From: JBBAEA01 sp041656175
Lineage (GTDB): Bacteria > Myxococcota_A > Bradymonadia > UBA4248
DNA length: 11,031 nucleotides
Direction of reading: 5' to 3'
NCBI GenBank assembly: GCA_041656175.1
Contig: JBBAEA010000116.1
Span: 1 to 11,031, forward strand
In this document: positions 1 through 6,085 of the stretch, piece by piece
Numbering within the stretch: position 1 is the first letter of the stretch
How the letters are laid out: each line of letters starts with the position of its first letter
Position numbers and translations under genes: made by a program
Notes under the pieces: generated by a model
The model's input: the letters and a program-made list of their open reading frames with translations, nothing else
Told to the model about the DNA's origin: nothing
The model's database searches: none

Positions 1-2
1 CG

Positions 3-47
3 CGCGGCCTCAGCCGCGACCAATCGCTGACATCCGTGTCGCGATTG
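3..47. repeat. Two adjacent hairpins at window start
   Basis: CGCGGC (3-8) pairs with GCCGCG (13-18) across a 4-nt loop. CAATCGC (21-27) pairs with GCGATTG (41-47), and inside it GACA (29-32) pairs with TGTC (37-40) around TCCG, with one unpaired T at 28. Two perfect stems in 47 nt suggest a structured intergenic RNA or a palindromic repeat cut by the window edge. No T-tract follows, so neither is a typical intrinsic terminator. Confidence 0.5.
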
Positions 48-60
48 AAGAGAGGGGGGT

Positions 61-108
61 GCGGGGGGAACCTTTTTCTTTTGCAAAAAGAAAAAAGGTT
101 CCCCCCGC
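61..108. repeat. 48-nt near-perfect palindrome upstream of korB
   Basis: The left arm 61-82 (GCGGGGGGAACC, then T-rich) pairs with the right arm 85-108 (A-rich, then GGTTCCCCCCGC) around a 2-nt GC centre, with only a difference in T/A run length. The GC-rich base with an A/T-rich upper stem resembles dispersed intergenic palindromes seen in other genomes. It lies within a frame that is open through korB's start, so it may be in a 3' coding tail or in a leader. It is not followed by a T-run on either strand as a terminator would be. Confidence 0.6.
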
Positions 109-138
109 GCAAACTCAAAAGAAATACGTAATGCTGAG

Positions 139-156
139 TTGGGGCGCTAGCCCCAA
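139..156. repeat. Short hairpin in korB upstream region
   Basis: TTGGGGC (139-145) pairs with GCCCCAA (150-156) around GCTA. This is a 7-bp stem without a downstream T-tract. The 11-mer GCGCTAGCCCC at 144-154 recurs at 5537-5547, just beyond the structured element after rsfS, which may hint at a shared repeat source. Confidence 0.4.
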
Positions 157-278
157 TGAATCAGAGTTATCGCTTAACAAAGTTGTCCTGCGTATGTTAT
201 CTTTGCTTTGGGTAAAGCGCGTAAAGTTTTCGCATTTTGTAGCGCGGCGGCGTTGTTGGTCAATGATGGGGTTTTACG

Positions 279-1226
279 ATGAATATAAGTGATTGGACGC
301 TTGAGCCGAGGTTACGACGATTTGTTCTAGAAGATTACCAAGGTCCAGTGGCGCGTTGGTGCCCTAGTTGCGGGAACCACGCCATATTGCTCGCCTTGCA
401 GCGCTTGTGTTTATCGGCGCAGTTAGCGCCTGAAAAGACCGTTGTCGTTTCAGGTATCGGTTGCTCTAGCCGTTTACCTCATCATATGAATACCTATGGT
501 TTTCATAGTTTACATGGTCGCGCCCTTCCCATTGCCTGCGGTATCAGGGCGCGTCGCCCCGATTTGCATATTTTTGTGATTACAGGGGATGGCGATTGTT
601 GCGCGATTGGAGCAGGCCATTGGCTCAACGCTCTTCGCTTGAACATGAAAATGACGGTGTTATTGCTTGATAACGGTGTATATGGGCTTACTAAAAAACA
701 AACATCACCGACTTCGCCCAAGGGTTTTCACTCTAACACGCACCCTAGCGGCGCCCCGCTCTCTGCTCTTAATCCGTTGGCCACCGCGATATCCGTAACG
801 AATGCATCTTTTGTGGCGCAATGCGCAGACTGGATACCAGATCACTTGTTTGCAACGCTAAAACGCGCACACGTTCATGAAGGCTTGTCGTTTATTCGGA
901 TTCGACAGCGTTGTCCGCATTTTATGGGCGATTTTTGGGATGACTACGTCAAAGATCCACAAAAACAGTGCTTGCTCTCGGATCCCGCTGGGGTAGAGAT
1001 TGGGGAGGAGATAAAGAAGATCTATCCCAATCAACTAGCACATGATCCACGAAATTTAGGAGCAGCCATAGAATTGGCGCTCCAAAATGAGCCGCTAGCT
1101 CTGGGTTTGTTGTACCTCAATGTCGGCGCGGAGAGCTACGATAGCTATGCCCATAGAGGGCTTATTTGCTCCACACAGGAGAAGCTAACGGCATTGAACA
1201 GAGAGTTTGATAAGTTTAGCGTTTAA
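279..1226 (+). CDS. korB: 2-oxoacid:ferredoxin oxidoreductase, beta (TPP-binding) subunit
   Basis: 315 aa. It is the thiamine-diphosphate subunit of an enzyme that converts a 2-oxoacid, CoA and oxidised ferredoxin to acyl-CoA, CO2 and reduced ferredoxin in the cytoplasm. Visible signatures are WCPSCGNHA (27-35), GIGCSSR (59-65), the TPP/Mg motif GDGD (103-106) followed by IGAGHWLNALRLN, then DNGVYGLTKKQTSPTSPKG (131-149), and RCPHF with Cys212. Cys28, Cys31, Cys62 and Cys212 match the four cluster ligands of this subunit family. Length is normal for KorB-type subunits. The ATG at 279 has a G-run (GGGG) about 8 nt upstream. The alpha subunit would be expected next to it; none is seen downstream, and upstream only 278 bp are visible. 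The substrate (2-oxoglutarate, pyruvate or branched-chain) cannot be told from sequence alone; korB is the best guess. Confidence 0.9.
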   Translation: MNISDWTLEPRLRRFVLEDYQGPVARWCPSCGNHAILLALQRLCLSAQLAPEKTVVVSGIGCSSRLPHHMNTYGFHSLHGRALPIACGIRARRPDLHIFVITGDGDCCAIGAGHWLNALRLNMKMTVLLLDNGVYGLTKKQTSPTSPKGFHSNTHPSGAPLSALNPLATAISVTNASFVAQCADWIPDHLFATLKRAHVHEGLSFIRIRQRCPHFMGDFWDDYVKDPQKQCLLSDPAGVEIGEEIKKIYPNQLAHDPRNLGAAIELALQNEPLALGLLYLNVGAESYDSYAHRGLICSTQEKLTALNREFDKFSV

Positions 1227-1313
1227 TCATATGCTACAAGCTTTGGTGCTGGGGGGGGTGGAGGGACTTAGCATGAAGACTGTTGGTGTTATCTGCAGCG
1301 TTTATGGAGATTT

Positions 1314-2147
1314 ATGGGGAAGAATTTAGAATATAGCTTGCAGTTTTTAGGCTCGGGTAATGCTTGGTCAAAACCCCCTGTGAATTTTAATAACAACGTC
1401 TTGTTAGAGGTGTCTGGTCTACGTTATCTGATTGATTGCGGGAACTTGTGCCCCTTAGCTTTGCACGTACGCGGGATATCTTTAGGAGATATTGACGGTG
1501 TCTGCGTAACACATCTGCATGGGGATCATATCAATGGCTTGGAAGAGCTGTTATTTTATAACTATTTTTATCTTGGTTGCCGGCGCATAGAACTTTGCAG
1601 CCCTCGTGGTTTATTTACGCGCTACTCAGGTATTGAGGGGGAGGATTTGTGGGAGAATTGCTTGCGGGGAACCTTCGAGTTTAGGCGCGAGGGGGGTGAA
1701 CGCGTAGGTTTAGAGGAGTTTGTGAATTTGCGACTCTTAAGCGAAAAGGAGCGTTTCACCATAGGAGAACTGGCCTTAAGCTACTTCGCCGTCGAGCATG
1801 TGCCCGGTAAGCCGTGTTATGGTATTGAGTTTGATGATCGCATTGTCTACACTTCCGACTGCGTGTTCTCTCCCCTTATGTTGGAGGAGTTCTTTAACAA
1901 AGGTGTGCAACTGGTGTTTCACGACGTTAGCTTTGAGAGACCCACGCAGTTTGGGGTGCACTGCTGCTTTGAAGAGCTCATGACTCTACCACGCGAGATG
2001 GCAGAGCGGATTGTTTTGATGCATTTTGGCGATGCTACAACTTCACAGCAGTTTGCGAAAGCGCTAGACTACGGATTTAGGCTTGCAGAGTGCGGGCAGC
2101 GATTTAATTTTAAGGCAGATTTGGGAGAGACGAATGATTCAATGTAA
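1314..2147 (+). CDS. RNase Z-like metallo-beta-lactamase-fold hydrolase
   Basis: 277 aa. It belongs to the metallo-beta-lactamase superfamily of zinc-dependent hydrolases. The metal motif THLHGDH (66-72) gives His67, His69, Asp71 and His72. Further likely ligands are His162 in FAVEHVPGKPCYG, Asp182 in VYTSDC and His237 in LMHFGD. The AxxHxxPxxxYG layout around His162 and the strand-D-His order resemble RNase Z and its relatives (tRNA 3' processing, or phosphodiesterases), but the long flexible arm of true RNase Z is not evident, so the substrate is unknown. The ATG at 1314 is the first usable start after an in-frame stop at 1269; GGAG at 1306-1309 is a close-set ribosome site. It follows korB by 87 bp and overlaps the next gene by 14 bp, implying translational coupling. 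Confidence 0.85.
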   Translation: MGKNLEYSLQFLGSGNAWSKPPVNFNNNVLLEVSGLRYLIDCGNLCPLALHVRGISLGDIDGVCVTHLHGDHINGLEELLFYNYFYLGCRRIELCSPRGLFTRYSGIEGEDLWENCLRGTFEFRREGGERVGLEEFVNLRLLSEKERFTIGELALSYFAVEHVPGKPCYGIEFDDRIVYTSDCVFSPLMLEEFFNKGVQLVFHDVSFERPTQFGVHCCFEELMTLPREMAERIVLMHFGDATTSQQFAKALDYGFRLAECGQRFNFKADLGETNDSM

Positions 2148-2976
2148 AGCCTGTCAGGCTGAACTGCCAAAAGATTCGGCGTTTTGTGGCCACTGTGGTG
2201 CGAAAATAAAAAAAACCAACCCTGCGAAAGAAACGAGCTTTGGTCTAACGTCGATAACCGAAGAAGAAAGAGCCGCTCTGCAAGCAGCGACAGAGGCAAC
2301 TTTAGCGAAAAATAAGCAAGATAATACCGACGTTAGCCCGACAAAAAAAGATGAAACAACGACTCAAGAGCTGGCTTTTTCTAAAAAAGCGCGAAAAACC
2401 GATGATGCCTCCACACAGAGTAGTTATGCAGAAGAAGATCAAAGTGTAAAAACCACGGATAAGTTACAGATACAGCGAGTCGTTGCAAAAAAAGATGACG
2501 CCGTTGATGAGCGAGTGACGCGTACAAAAAAGAAGAAAAAGCGCAGTAAAGACGCCGACTCGACTGGGGAGCAAAGAGAGGAAAAACTTGAGAGTGGGGA
2601 CAGCGCTGTAGTTGCAGGAAGTGATGATGCAAAACAGGAACGTGAAAAGTCTGGTAAAACCCGTAGCACGGAAGTAGAAGCGCTAAAAAGCGACGAAACG
2701 GCAGAGAAAAGAAGAAGCGACGAATTCGTTGCACAAGAGAGCATCATCGAAATGGGGGGAGAGGAAGATCTCGATGATGATGACTTTGCCGAAGATGAAA
2801 ACTTCGATATTTTTAACGAAGAAGCGTTCTTTGGTGCAAGTCTTTCCCAAGAAATTAAAGTTTCTCATCTCGAAGAGCTAAAGCCGCGTAGCGGCAAAAA
2901 AGTTTATACTATCATTCTTGCACTGATTGCTATACTCATTATTTCACTCAGTATTGCTTTGTTTTTACAGTATTAA
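2134..2976 (+). CDS. Zinc-ribbon protein with charged low-complexity linker and C-terminal membrane anchor
   Basis: 280 aa, not a recognised named gene. The N-terminus is a zinc ribbon, C-x2-C-x10-C-x2-C (Cys4, Cys7, Cys18, Cys21). Residues ~30-205 are low-complexity and rich in Lys, Glu, Asp, Ser and Thr, with a basic patch KKKKKRSK near 132-139. Residues ~209-230 are strongly acidic (EEDLDDDDFAEDENFD). A single hydrophobic segment at ~257-279 ends at the last residue, so the protein looks tail-anchored with the ribbon in the cytoplasm. The ATG at 2134 is chosen over an in-frame upstream start at 2083 because GGGAG (2123-2127) sits 6 nt upstream and the ribbon begins right there. It overlaps the metallo-hydrolase by 14 bp. 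An A8 run at 2208-2215 is a possible slippage site. Function unknown; a scaffold or sensor role is a guess. Confidence 0.8.
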   Translation: MIQCKACQAELPKDSAFCGHCGAKIKKTNPAKETSFGLTSITEEERAALQAATEATLAKNKQDNTDVSPTKKDETTTQELAFSKKARKTDDASTQSSYAEEDQSVKTTDKLQIQRVVAKKDDAVDERVTRTKKKKKRSKDADSTGEQREEKLESGDSAVVAGSDDAKQEREKSGKTRSTEVEALKSDETAEKRRSDEFVAQESIIEMGGEEDLDDDDFAEDENFDIFNEEAFFGASLSQEIKVSHLEELKPRSGKKVYTIILALIAILIISLSIALFLQY

Positions 2977-3128
2977 ATACAATGTGCTAAACTATGATTA
3001 ACTTTTATAGCATGAATCATTACTATGCATTAAATTAATAGTTTAATAAAGTGATAATTTGTTATTAAGCATCTGTCCATTATGTGTATGTAAGAACTTA
3101 AGTTTTGTTATGATTAAACGGTTTAAAT
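2977..3128. promoter_or_regulatory. AT-rich intergenic region, probable promoter of the DUF6918-like gene
   Basis: These 152 bp are markedly more AT-rich than the flanking genes, typical of a promoter. TATGAT at 3109-3114 is one match off a consensus -10 box but has no good -35 at normal spacing. TTGTTA at 3059-3064 with TATGTG at 3081-3086 is another weak pair. No clear operator or terminator was found. The zinc-ribbon gene ends at 2976 without an evident hairpin terminator. Confidence 0.35.
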
Positions 3129-3599
3129 ATGTCGGAAATAACTAGTTTGGTAGATATACTAAAAAATGAGGAAGAACGAGAAATTATTCTTGATGACGCA
3201 TGTACTCTACTAGATTCAGAAATACATTCAAAAAAAGGTTTTAAAGGAGCAGTGATTAAATCAGCTTATCTTTTCATTAAAACCTTTAGAAAGAATTACA
3301 TCCCCCATATTATGAATTTGGTCATAGACGACTTAGCGCTTGCCATCGATCCCATTCATGCGCAATATCGTGAAGATCCCGACATAGAGCCCTTCGTCGA
3401 AATACTATGCCGTCACGAGGAGCTTGCATCAAAAAACATGCTAGAAGCCATGGATAGGCGCATTAAGGTGGCAAACGAGATTGTACAAAAAATATATTTT
3501 AGATTTCGTCCACAAGCGCATGAACACATTGTTGATGCTTTGCCCGCTCTTGCAAAACTCATTGATAAACACACGATAGAGCAAGGGAAGGCCTCATAG
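3129..3599 (+). CDS. DUF6918-like protein of unknown function
   Basis: 156 aa, probably cytoplasmic and all-helical, with no signal peptide or membrane segment. The layout resembles the DUF6918 family from memory: an N-terminal segment with DDACTLLDSEIHSKKGFKG (residues ~22-40), then AVIKSAYLFIKTFRKNYIP, a middle helix near LALAIDPI, and a C-terminal basic stretch ending in HIVDALPALAKLIDKHT. No catalytic motif is apparent. The ATG at 3129 has no clear Shine-Dalgarno sequence and lies only about 15 nt after a TATGAT box, so the leader may be very short. It precedes proA by 70 bp (29 bp if proA starts at 3628). Family assignment is by recollection, not a search. Confidence 0.7.
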   Translation: MSEITSLVDILKNEEEREIILDDACTLLDSEIHSKKGFKGAVIKSAYLFIKTFRKNYIPHIMNLVIDDLALAIDPIHAQYREDPDIEPFVEILCRHEELASKNMLEAMDRRIKVANEIVQKIYFRFRPQAHEHIVDALPALAKLIDKHTIEQGKAS

Positions 3600-3656
3600 C
3601 GCCAACCCCCGCAAGCGCTGCTCGCCCATGATCAGCCTGCAATTGCTCGTTATTAT

Positions 3657-3661
3657 AGAGG
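3657..3661 (+). promoter_or_regulatory. Ribosome binding site deciding the proA start (TTG)
   Basis: AGAGG (3657-3661) lies 8 nt before TTG at 3670. The in-frame ATG at 3628 has no purine-rich stretch upstream, and the 14 residues it would add (ISLQLLVIIEVID) are hydrophobic and unlike the usual ProA N-terminus. TTG is therefore preferred. Confidence 0.6.
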
Positions 3662-3669
3662 TAATCGAC

Positions 3670-4947
3670 TTGACACACACAGAAGAACTCAGCGAACAGA
3701 TCGCTAAGCTCGCAGAAGCTGCAAAAGCCGCTGCCCCCGCTCTTGCCCAGAGCAGCGAAAGTCTGCGCAACGCAGCGCTTGATGCCATGGCTCAAAATAT
3801 CGAACGAGATTCTGGCGATATCTTGCAAGCAAATGACAAAGATCTTCGCCTAGCCGCCGAAAACGGCCTTAGTGAGGCGATGATCGACAGATTACGCCTT
3901 AGCCCTGAACGACTCAAACAGATAGCGCAGTCTATACAACACATACGAATGCTTCCCGATCCTATTGGTAAAATCGAAGGAATGCAAACTCGTCCCAATG
4001 CACTTCGTGTAGGTCGGATGCGCATACCGCTCGGTGTAATCGCGATGATTTATGAAGCGCGCCCTAATGTAACTTCAGACGCATCCGCGCTTTGCATCAA
4101 GAGTGGTAATGCAATCGTTCTAAAGGGCGGAAAAGAAGCATTCAATACGAATGCAGCCATAGTAAAGTCCTTAAAGTTTGCACTAACTTCGGTGGGATTG
4201 CCTTCTAGTTGCATTTCATTCGTAGAAACGCTCGACCGCAAAGCCGTCTCTTACCTCATTAAACAGAAGGATTGCATCGATTTGCTCATACCGCGTGGAG
4301 GCGAATCACTTATACACTACGTCACCGACAATTCGAGCATTCCTGTGATCCAGCACTACAAAGGCGTTTGCCACATCTTTGTCGAAAAAACAGTGCAAGC
4401 ACAAATGCTCAGCCCCATTCTACTCAATGCAAAATGCCAACGCCCAGGCGTCTGTAACGCCATGGAATGCCTGCTGCTAGATGCGGAATTGGATGCTGTG
4501 CTTGCAGAGCAATGCTTGCGAGATCTGGCACAAAATGGGGTGACTTTGCATGTTGATGAAAGAATATTGCAAAAATTTCCGCAATTACAGAATATTGTAC
4601 CCGCTACCGACGAAGACTGGGGCAAGGAGTACCTCTCCCTTGACCTAGCCGTCAAAGAAGTCGATGGCATTAAGGAAGCCATTGCACACATACAACAATA
4701 CGGTTCGCTACACACCGAAGCGATACTCAGCAGCGATTATTTCAAAATCCAAACGTTTTGTAACTCAGTCAATTCATCCACCGTACTCGTCAACGCGTCC
4801 ACGCGTTTCGCCGATGGGGGCGAGCTCGGGCTAGGCGCCGAAATCGGAATCTCAACCTCCAAACTTCACGCCTTTGGCCCCATGGGCATAAACGAATTGA
4901 CCACTACCAAATTTGTTGTCCAAGGAAATGGACAAGTTAGAAATTAG
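3670..4947 (+). CDS. proA: Glutamate-5-semialdehyde dehydrogenase (gamma-glutamyl phosphate reductase)
   Basis: 425 aa from the TTG start (439 from ATG 3628), matching the usual ~415-430. It reduces gamma-glutamyl phosphate with NADPH to glutamate-5-semialdehyde, the second step of proline synthesis in the cytoplasm. Signatures: IYEARPNVTSDASALCIKSGNA (residues ~127-148), LKGGKEA (151-157), LIPRGGESLI (206-215), and the active-site region NAKCQRPGVCNAMEC (253-267), with Cys262 the probable catalytic thiol. The C-terminal FADGGELGLGAEIGISTSK (near 393-411) is also typical. rsfS follows after 24 bp, so the two are likely cotranscribed. In many bacteria nadD lies between proA and rsfS; here it does not. 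The partner proB is not in the window. Confidence 0.96.
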   Translation: MTHTEELSEQIAKLAEAAKAAAPALAQSSESLRNAALDAMAQNIERDSGDILQANDKDLRLAAENGLSEAMIDRLRLSPERLKQIAQSIQHIRMLPDPIGKIEGMQTRPNALRVGRMRIPLGVIAMIYEARPNVTSDASALCIKSGNAIVLKGGKEAFNTNAAIVKSLKFALTSVGLPSSCISFVETLDRKAVSYLIKQKDCIDLLIPRGGESLIHYVTDNSSIPVIQHYKGVCHIFVEKTVQAQMLSPILLNAKCQRPGVCNAMECLLLDAELDAVLAEQCLRDLAQNGVTLHVDERILQKFPQLQNIVPATDEDWGKEYLSLDLAVKEVDGIKEAIAHIQQYGSLHTEAILSSDYFKIQTFCNSVNSSTVLVNASTRFADGGELGLGAEIGISTSKLHAFGPMGINELTTTKFVVQGNGQVRN

Positions 4948-4971
4948 TTTTTGCATTAATAAAGGAATTGC

Positions 4972-5373
4972 ATGCAGATTAAACAGAATGATGAACTCAC
5001 TAGCGAAGCCCTCTGCCACCTTATCGTAAAAGCCGCTGTCGAAAAAAAAGCCATTAACCCAGTCGTTATCGACGTTCGTGGCCACTCCAGCTACGCCGAA
5101 TACCTAGTTGTTTGCTCAGGGCGCAACGACCGACACGTCAACGGTATCGCCAACGGCATCGACGAAGCCGTCGCCCCACACCGAATTTGCCTCGGAAATG
5201 AAGGCTTAGCCAACGGTCAATGGGTGCTTCTCGACTACGACGACGTAATCGTTCACGTCTTTTATGGCACGCGTCGTCACGAATACGACCTCGAAAAACT
5301 TTGGGCAGACGTACCCAGAGTCCCCGTCGATGTTCCGTCAGAACTTAGAAACGAAGCTGATTTTTACGAATAA
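4972..5373 (+). CDS. rsfS: Ribosomal silencing factor RsfS
   Basis: 133 aa, slightly longer than the typical 105-120. RsfS binds ribosomal protein uL14 on the 50S subunit and blocks joining with 30S under nutrient limitation. The family core is clear: VVIDVRGHSSYAEYLVVCSG (31-50), then RNDRHVNGIANGI, then GQWVLLDYDDVIVHVF (82-97) and RHEYDLEKLWAD (102-113). An AAAGGA ribosome site at 4961-4966 supports the ATG at 4972. It is followed directly by a structured repeat that begins at the base after the stop codon and separates it from rlmH, its usual close neighbour. Confidence 0.95.
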   Translation: MQIKQNDELTSEALCHLIVKAAVEKKAINPVVIDVRGHSSYAEYLVVCSGRNDRHVNGIANGIDEAVAPHRICLGNEGLANGQWVLLDYDDVIVHVFYGTRRHEYDLEKLWADVPRVPVDVPSELRNEADFYE

Positions 5374-5525
5374 TTTTTTTGTGGGGGAAGTTTCCCCCTC
5401 GCGTGGGCTTCTTCGTAAAATTCGCTAATGATCGCATTATTTTGTGCGATGTATTCGCTATACGCTCATCCATCGCACAAAATGCGCTCATTGCGACTTT
5501 TTCTCAGTGATCCCACGCTACCCCC
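5374..5525 (+). repeat. Structured repeat element, copy A, directly after the rsfS stop
   Basis: 152 nt in rsfS orientation. Order: a T7 run (5374-5380); GGGGGA (5383-5388) facing TTCCCCC (5392-5398); closing stem GCGTGGG (5401-5407) with CCCACGC (5512-5518); an imperfect middle stem; a perfect 13-bp inner stem 5439-5451 with 5471-5483 around a 19-nt loop; and terminal CTACCCCC. A related copy lies on the other strand at 8092-8246. The ungapped 3' halves (5452-5525 against minus-strand 8165-8092) match at 57 of 74 positions by my count. Stem changes between copies are compensatory. The T-run precedes rather than follows the hairpin, so this is not a standard intrinsic terminator. It could be a MITE/REP-like mobile palindrome or a conserved 3' UTR RNA. 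Confidence 0.8.
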
Positions 5526-5593
5526 TCGGTTACGCTGCGCTAGCCCCTTGTGGCGCCATTTACAAAATAGAAGCACCCAAGCGTTAATAGCCT

Positions 5594-6058
5594 ATGTCCG
5601 CTACTATCATTTGCATCGGCAAAATAAAGTTTTTGCCCTATCGCCATGCCTGTGACGAGTATTTGCGTCGATTAAAGCACTATTTACCCGTTAAGGAGCT
5701 AGAACTTAAGGCTAGTTCTGGCTCAAAATGGAGTGACATCGAGTGTAAACGCCGCGAATCAGAAGCTATTCTACAAATGATCCCCACAAACGCTTTTTTT
5801 ATTTGCTTAGATGAGCGCGGCGAGTGCCCTTCTAGCCTTGACTTTGCAGAGTTCATTCGCTCTAAAATTGATCTTGGCGTTCCCATGTTCTTTGCCATCG
5901 GTGGCGCACTTGGGCATCACGAGAACTTGCGCAGGCAAGCCAAATACGTACTTTCGCTCTCTCATTTGACCCTACCACACGAATTGGCGAGGGTCGTCAT
6001 GTTAGAGCAACTCTATCGCGCGATGAGCATCCTAAAGAATGAACCCTACCACAAATAA
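5594..6058 (+). CDS. rlmH: 23S rRNA (pseudouridine1915-N3)-methyltransferase RlmH
   Basis: 154 aa, the normal length. This SPOUT-class enzyme uses S-adenosylmethionine to methylate pseudouridine 1915 in helix 69 of 23S rRNA in assembled ribosomes. Family marks: FICLDERGE (69-77), the SAM-knot segment FFAIGGALGHH (99-109), and the C-terminal block LSLSHLTLPHELARVVMLEQ (120-139) followed by LYRAMSILKNEPYHK, ending in the canonical PYHK. The ATG at 5594 lacks a strong ribosome site. The structured repeat after rsfS ends 68 bp upstream, so it may lie in the rlmH leader and could affect its expression. comF follows after 27 bp. Confidence 0.96.
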   Translation: MSATIICIGKIKFLPYRHACDEYLRRLKHYLPVKELELKASSGSKWSDIECKRRESEAILQMIPTNAFFICLDERGECPSSLDFAEFIRSKIDLGVPMFFAIGGALGHHENLRRQAKYVLSLSHLTLPHELARVVMLEQLYRAMSILKNEPYHK

Positions 6059-6085
6059 CGCAACGCCCTAAGCGGAGACAAAACG

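Larger units (their letters stand above)
2..292 (+). other. Open frame running in from the window edge; possible tail of an upstream gene, doubtful
   Basis: This frame is open from base 2 to a TGA at 290-292, about 96 codons, and overlaps the korB start by 14 bp. Its first part reads RPQPRPIADIRVAIEERG, which looks protein-like. After that it runs through the 61-108 palindrome and then into sequence rich in Trp, Arg and Met that does not look like a normal protein. In OFOR operons the alpha-subunit gene (korA) usually lies directly upstream of korB, so a korA C-terminus entering here is conceivable. By my estimate a stop-free run of this length has roughly a 1% chance in one random frame, so chance is not excluded. 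Frame 1 instead gives a short tail ending at base 30, which is an alternative end for an upstream gene. Confidence 0.2.

Noticed and set aside
2381..2747. Two open frames opposite the zinc-ribbon gene
   Set aside because: They arise because the low-complexity Lys/Glu/Ser region has few stop codons on the reverse strand.
3598..3619. Hairpin AGCGC/GCGCT after the DUF6918-like gene as terminator
   Set aside because: Only five base pairs, a 12-nt loop and no T-run.
5381..5400. Intrinsic terminator for rsfS
   Set aside because: The T-run precedes the G/C hairpin in the direction of transcription; on the other strand an A-run follows. Neither orientation fits a rho-independent terminator.
5428..5655. 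75-codon open frame between rsfS and rlmH
   Set aside because: It lies across structured repeat copy A and overlaps the start of rlmH in another frame; its composition is not protein-like.
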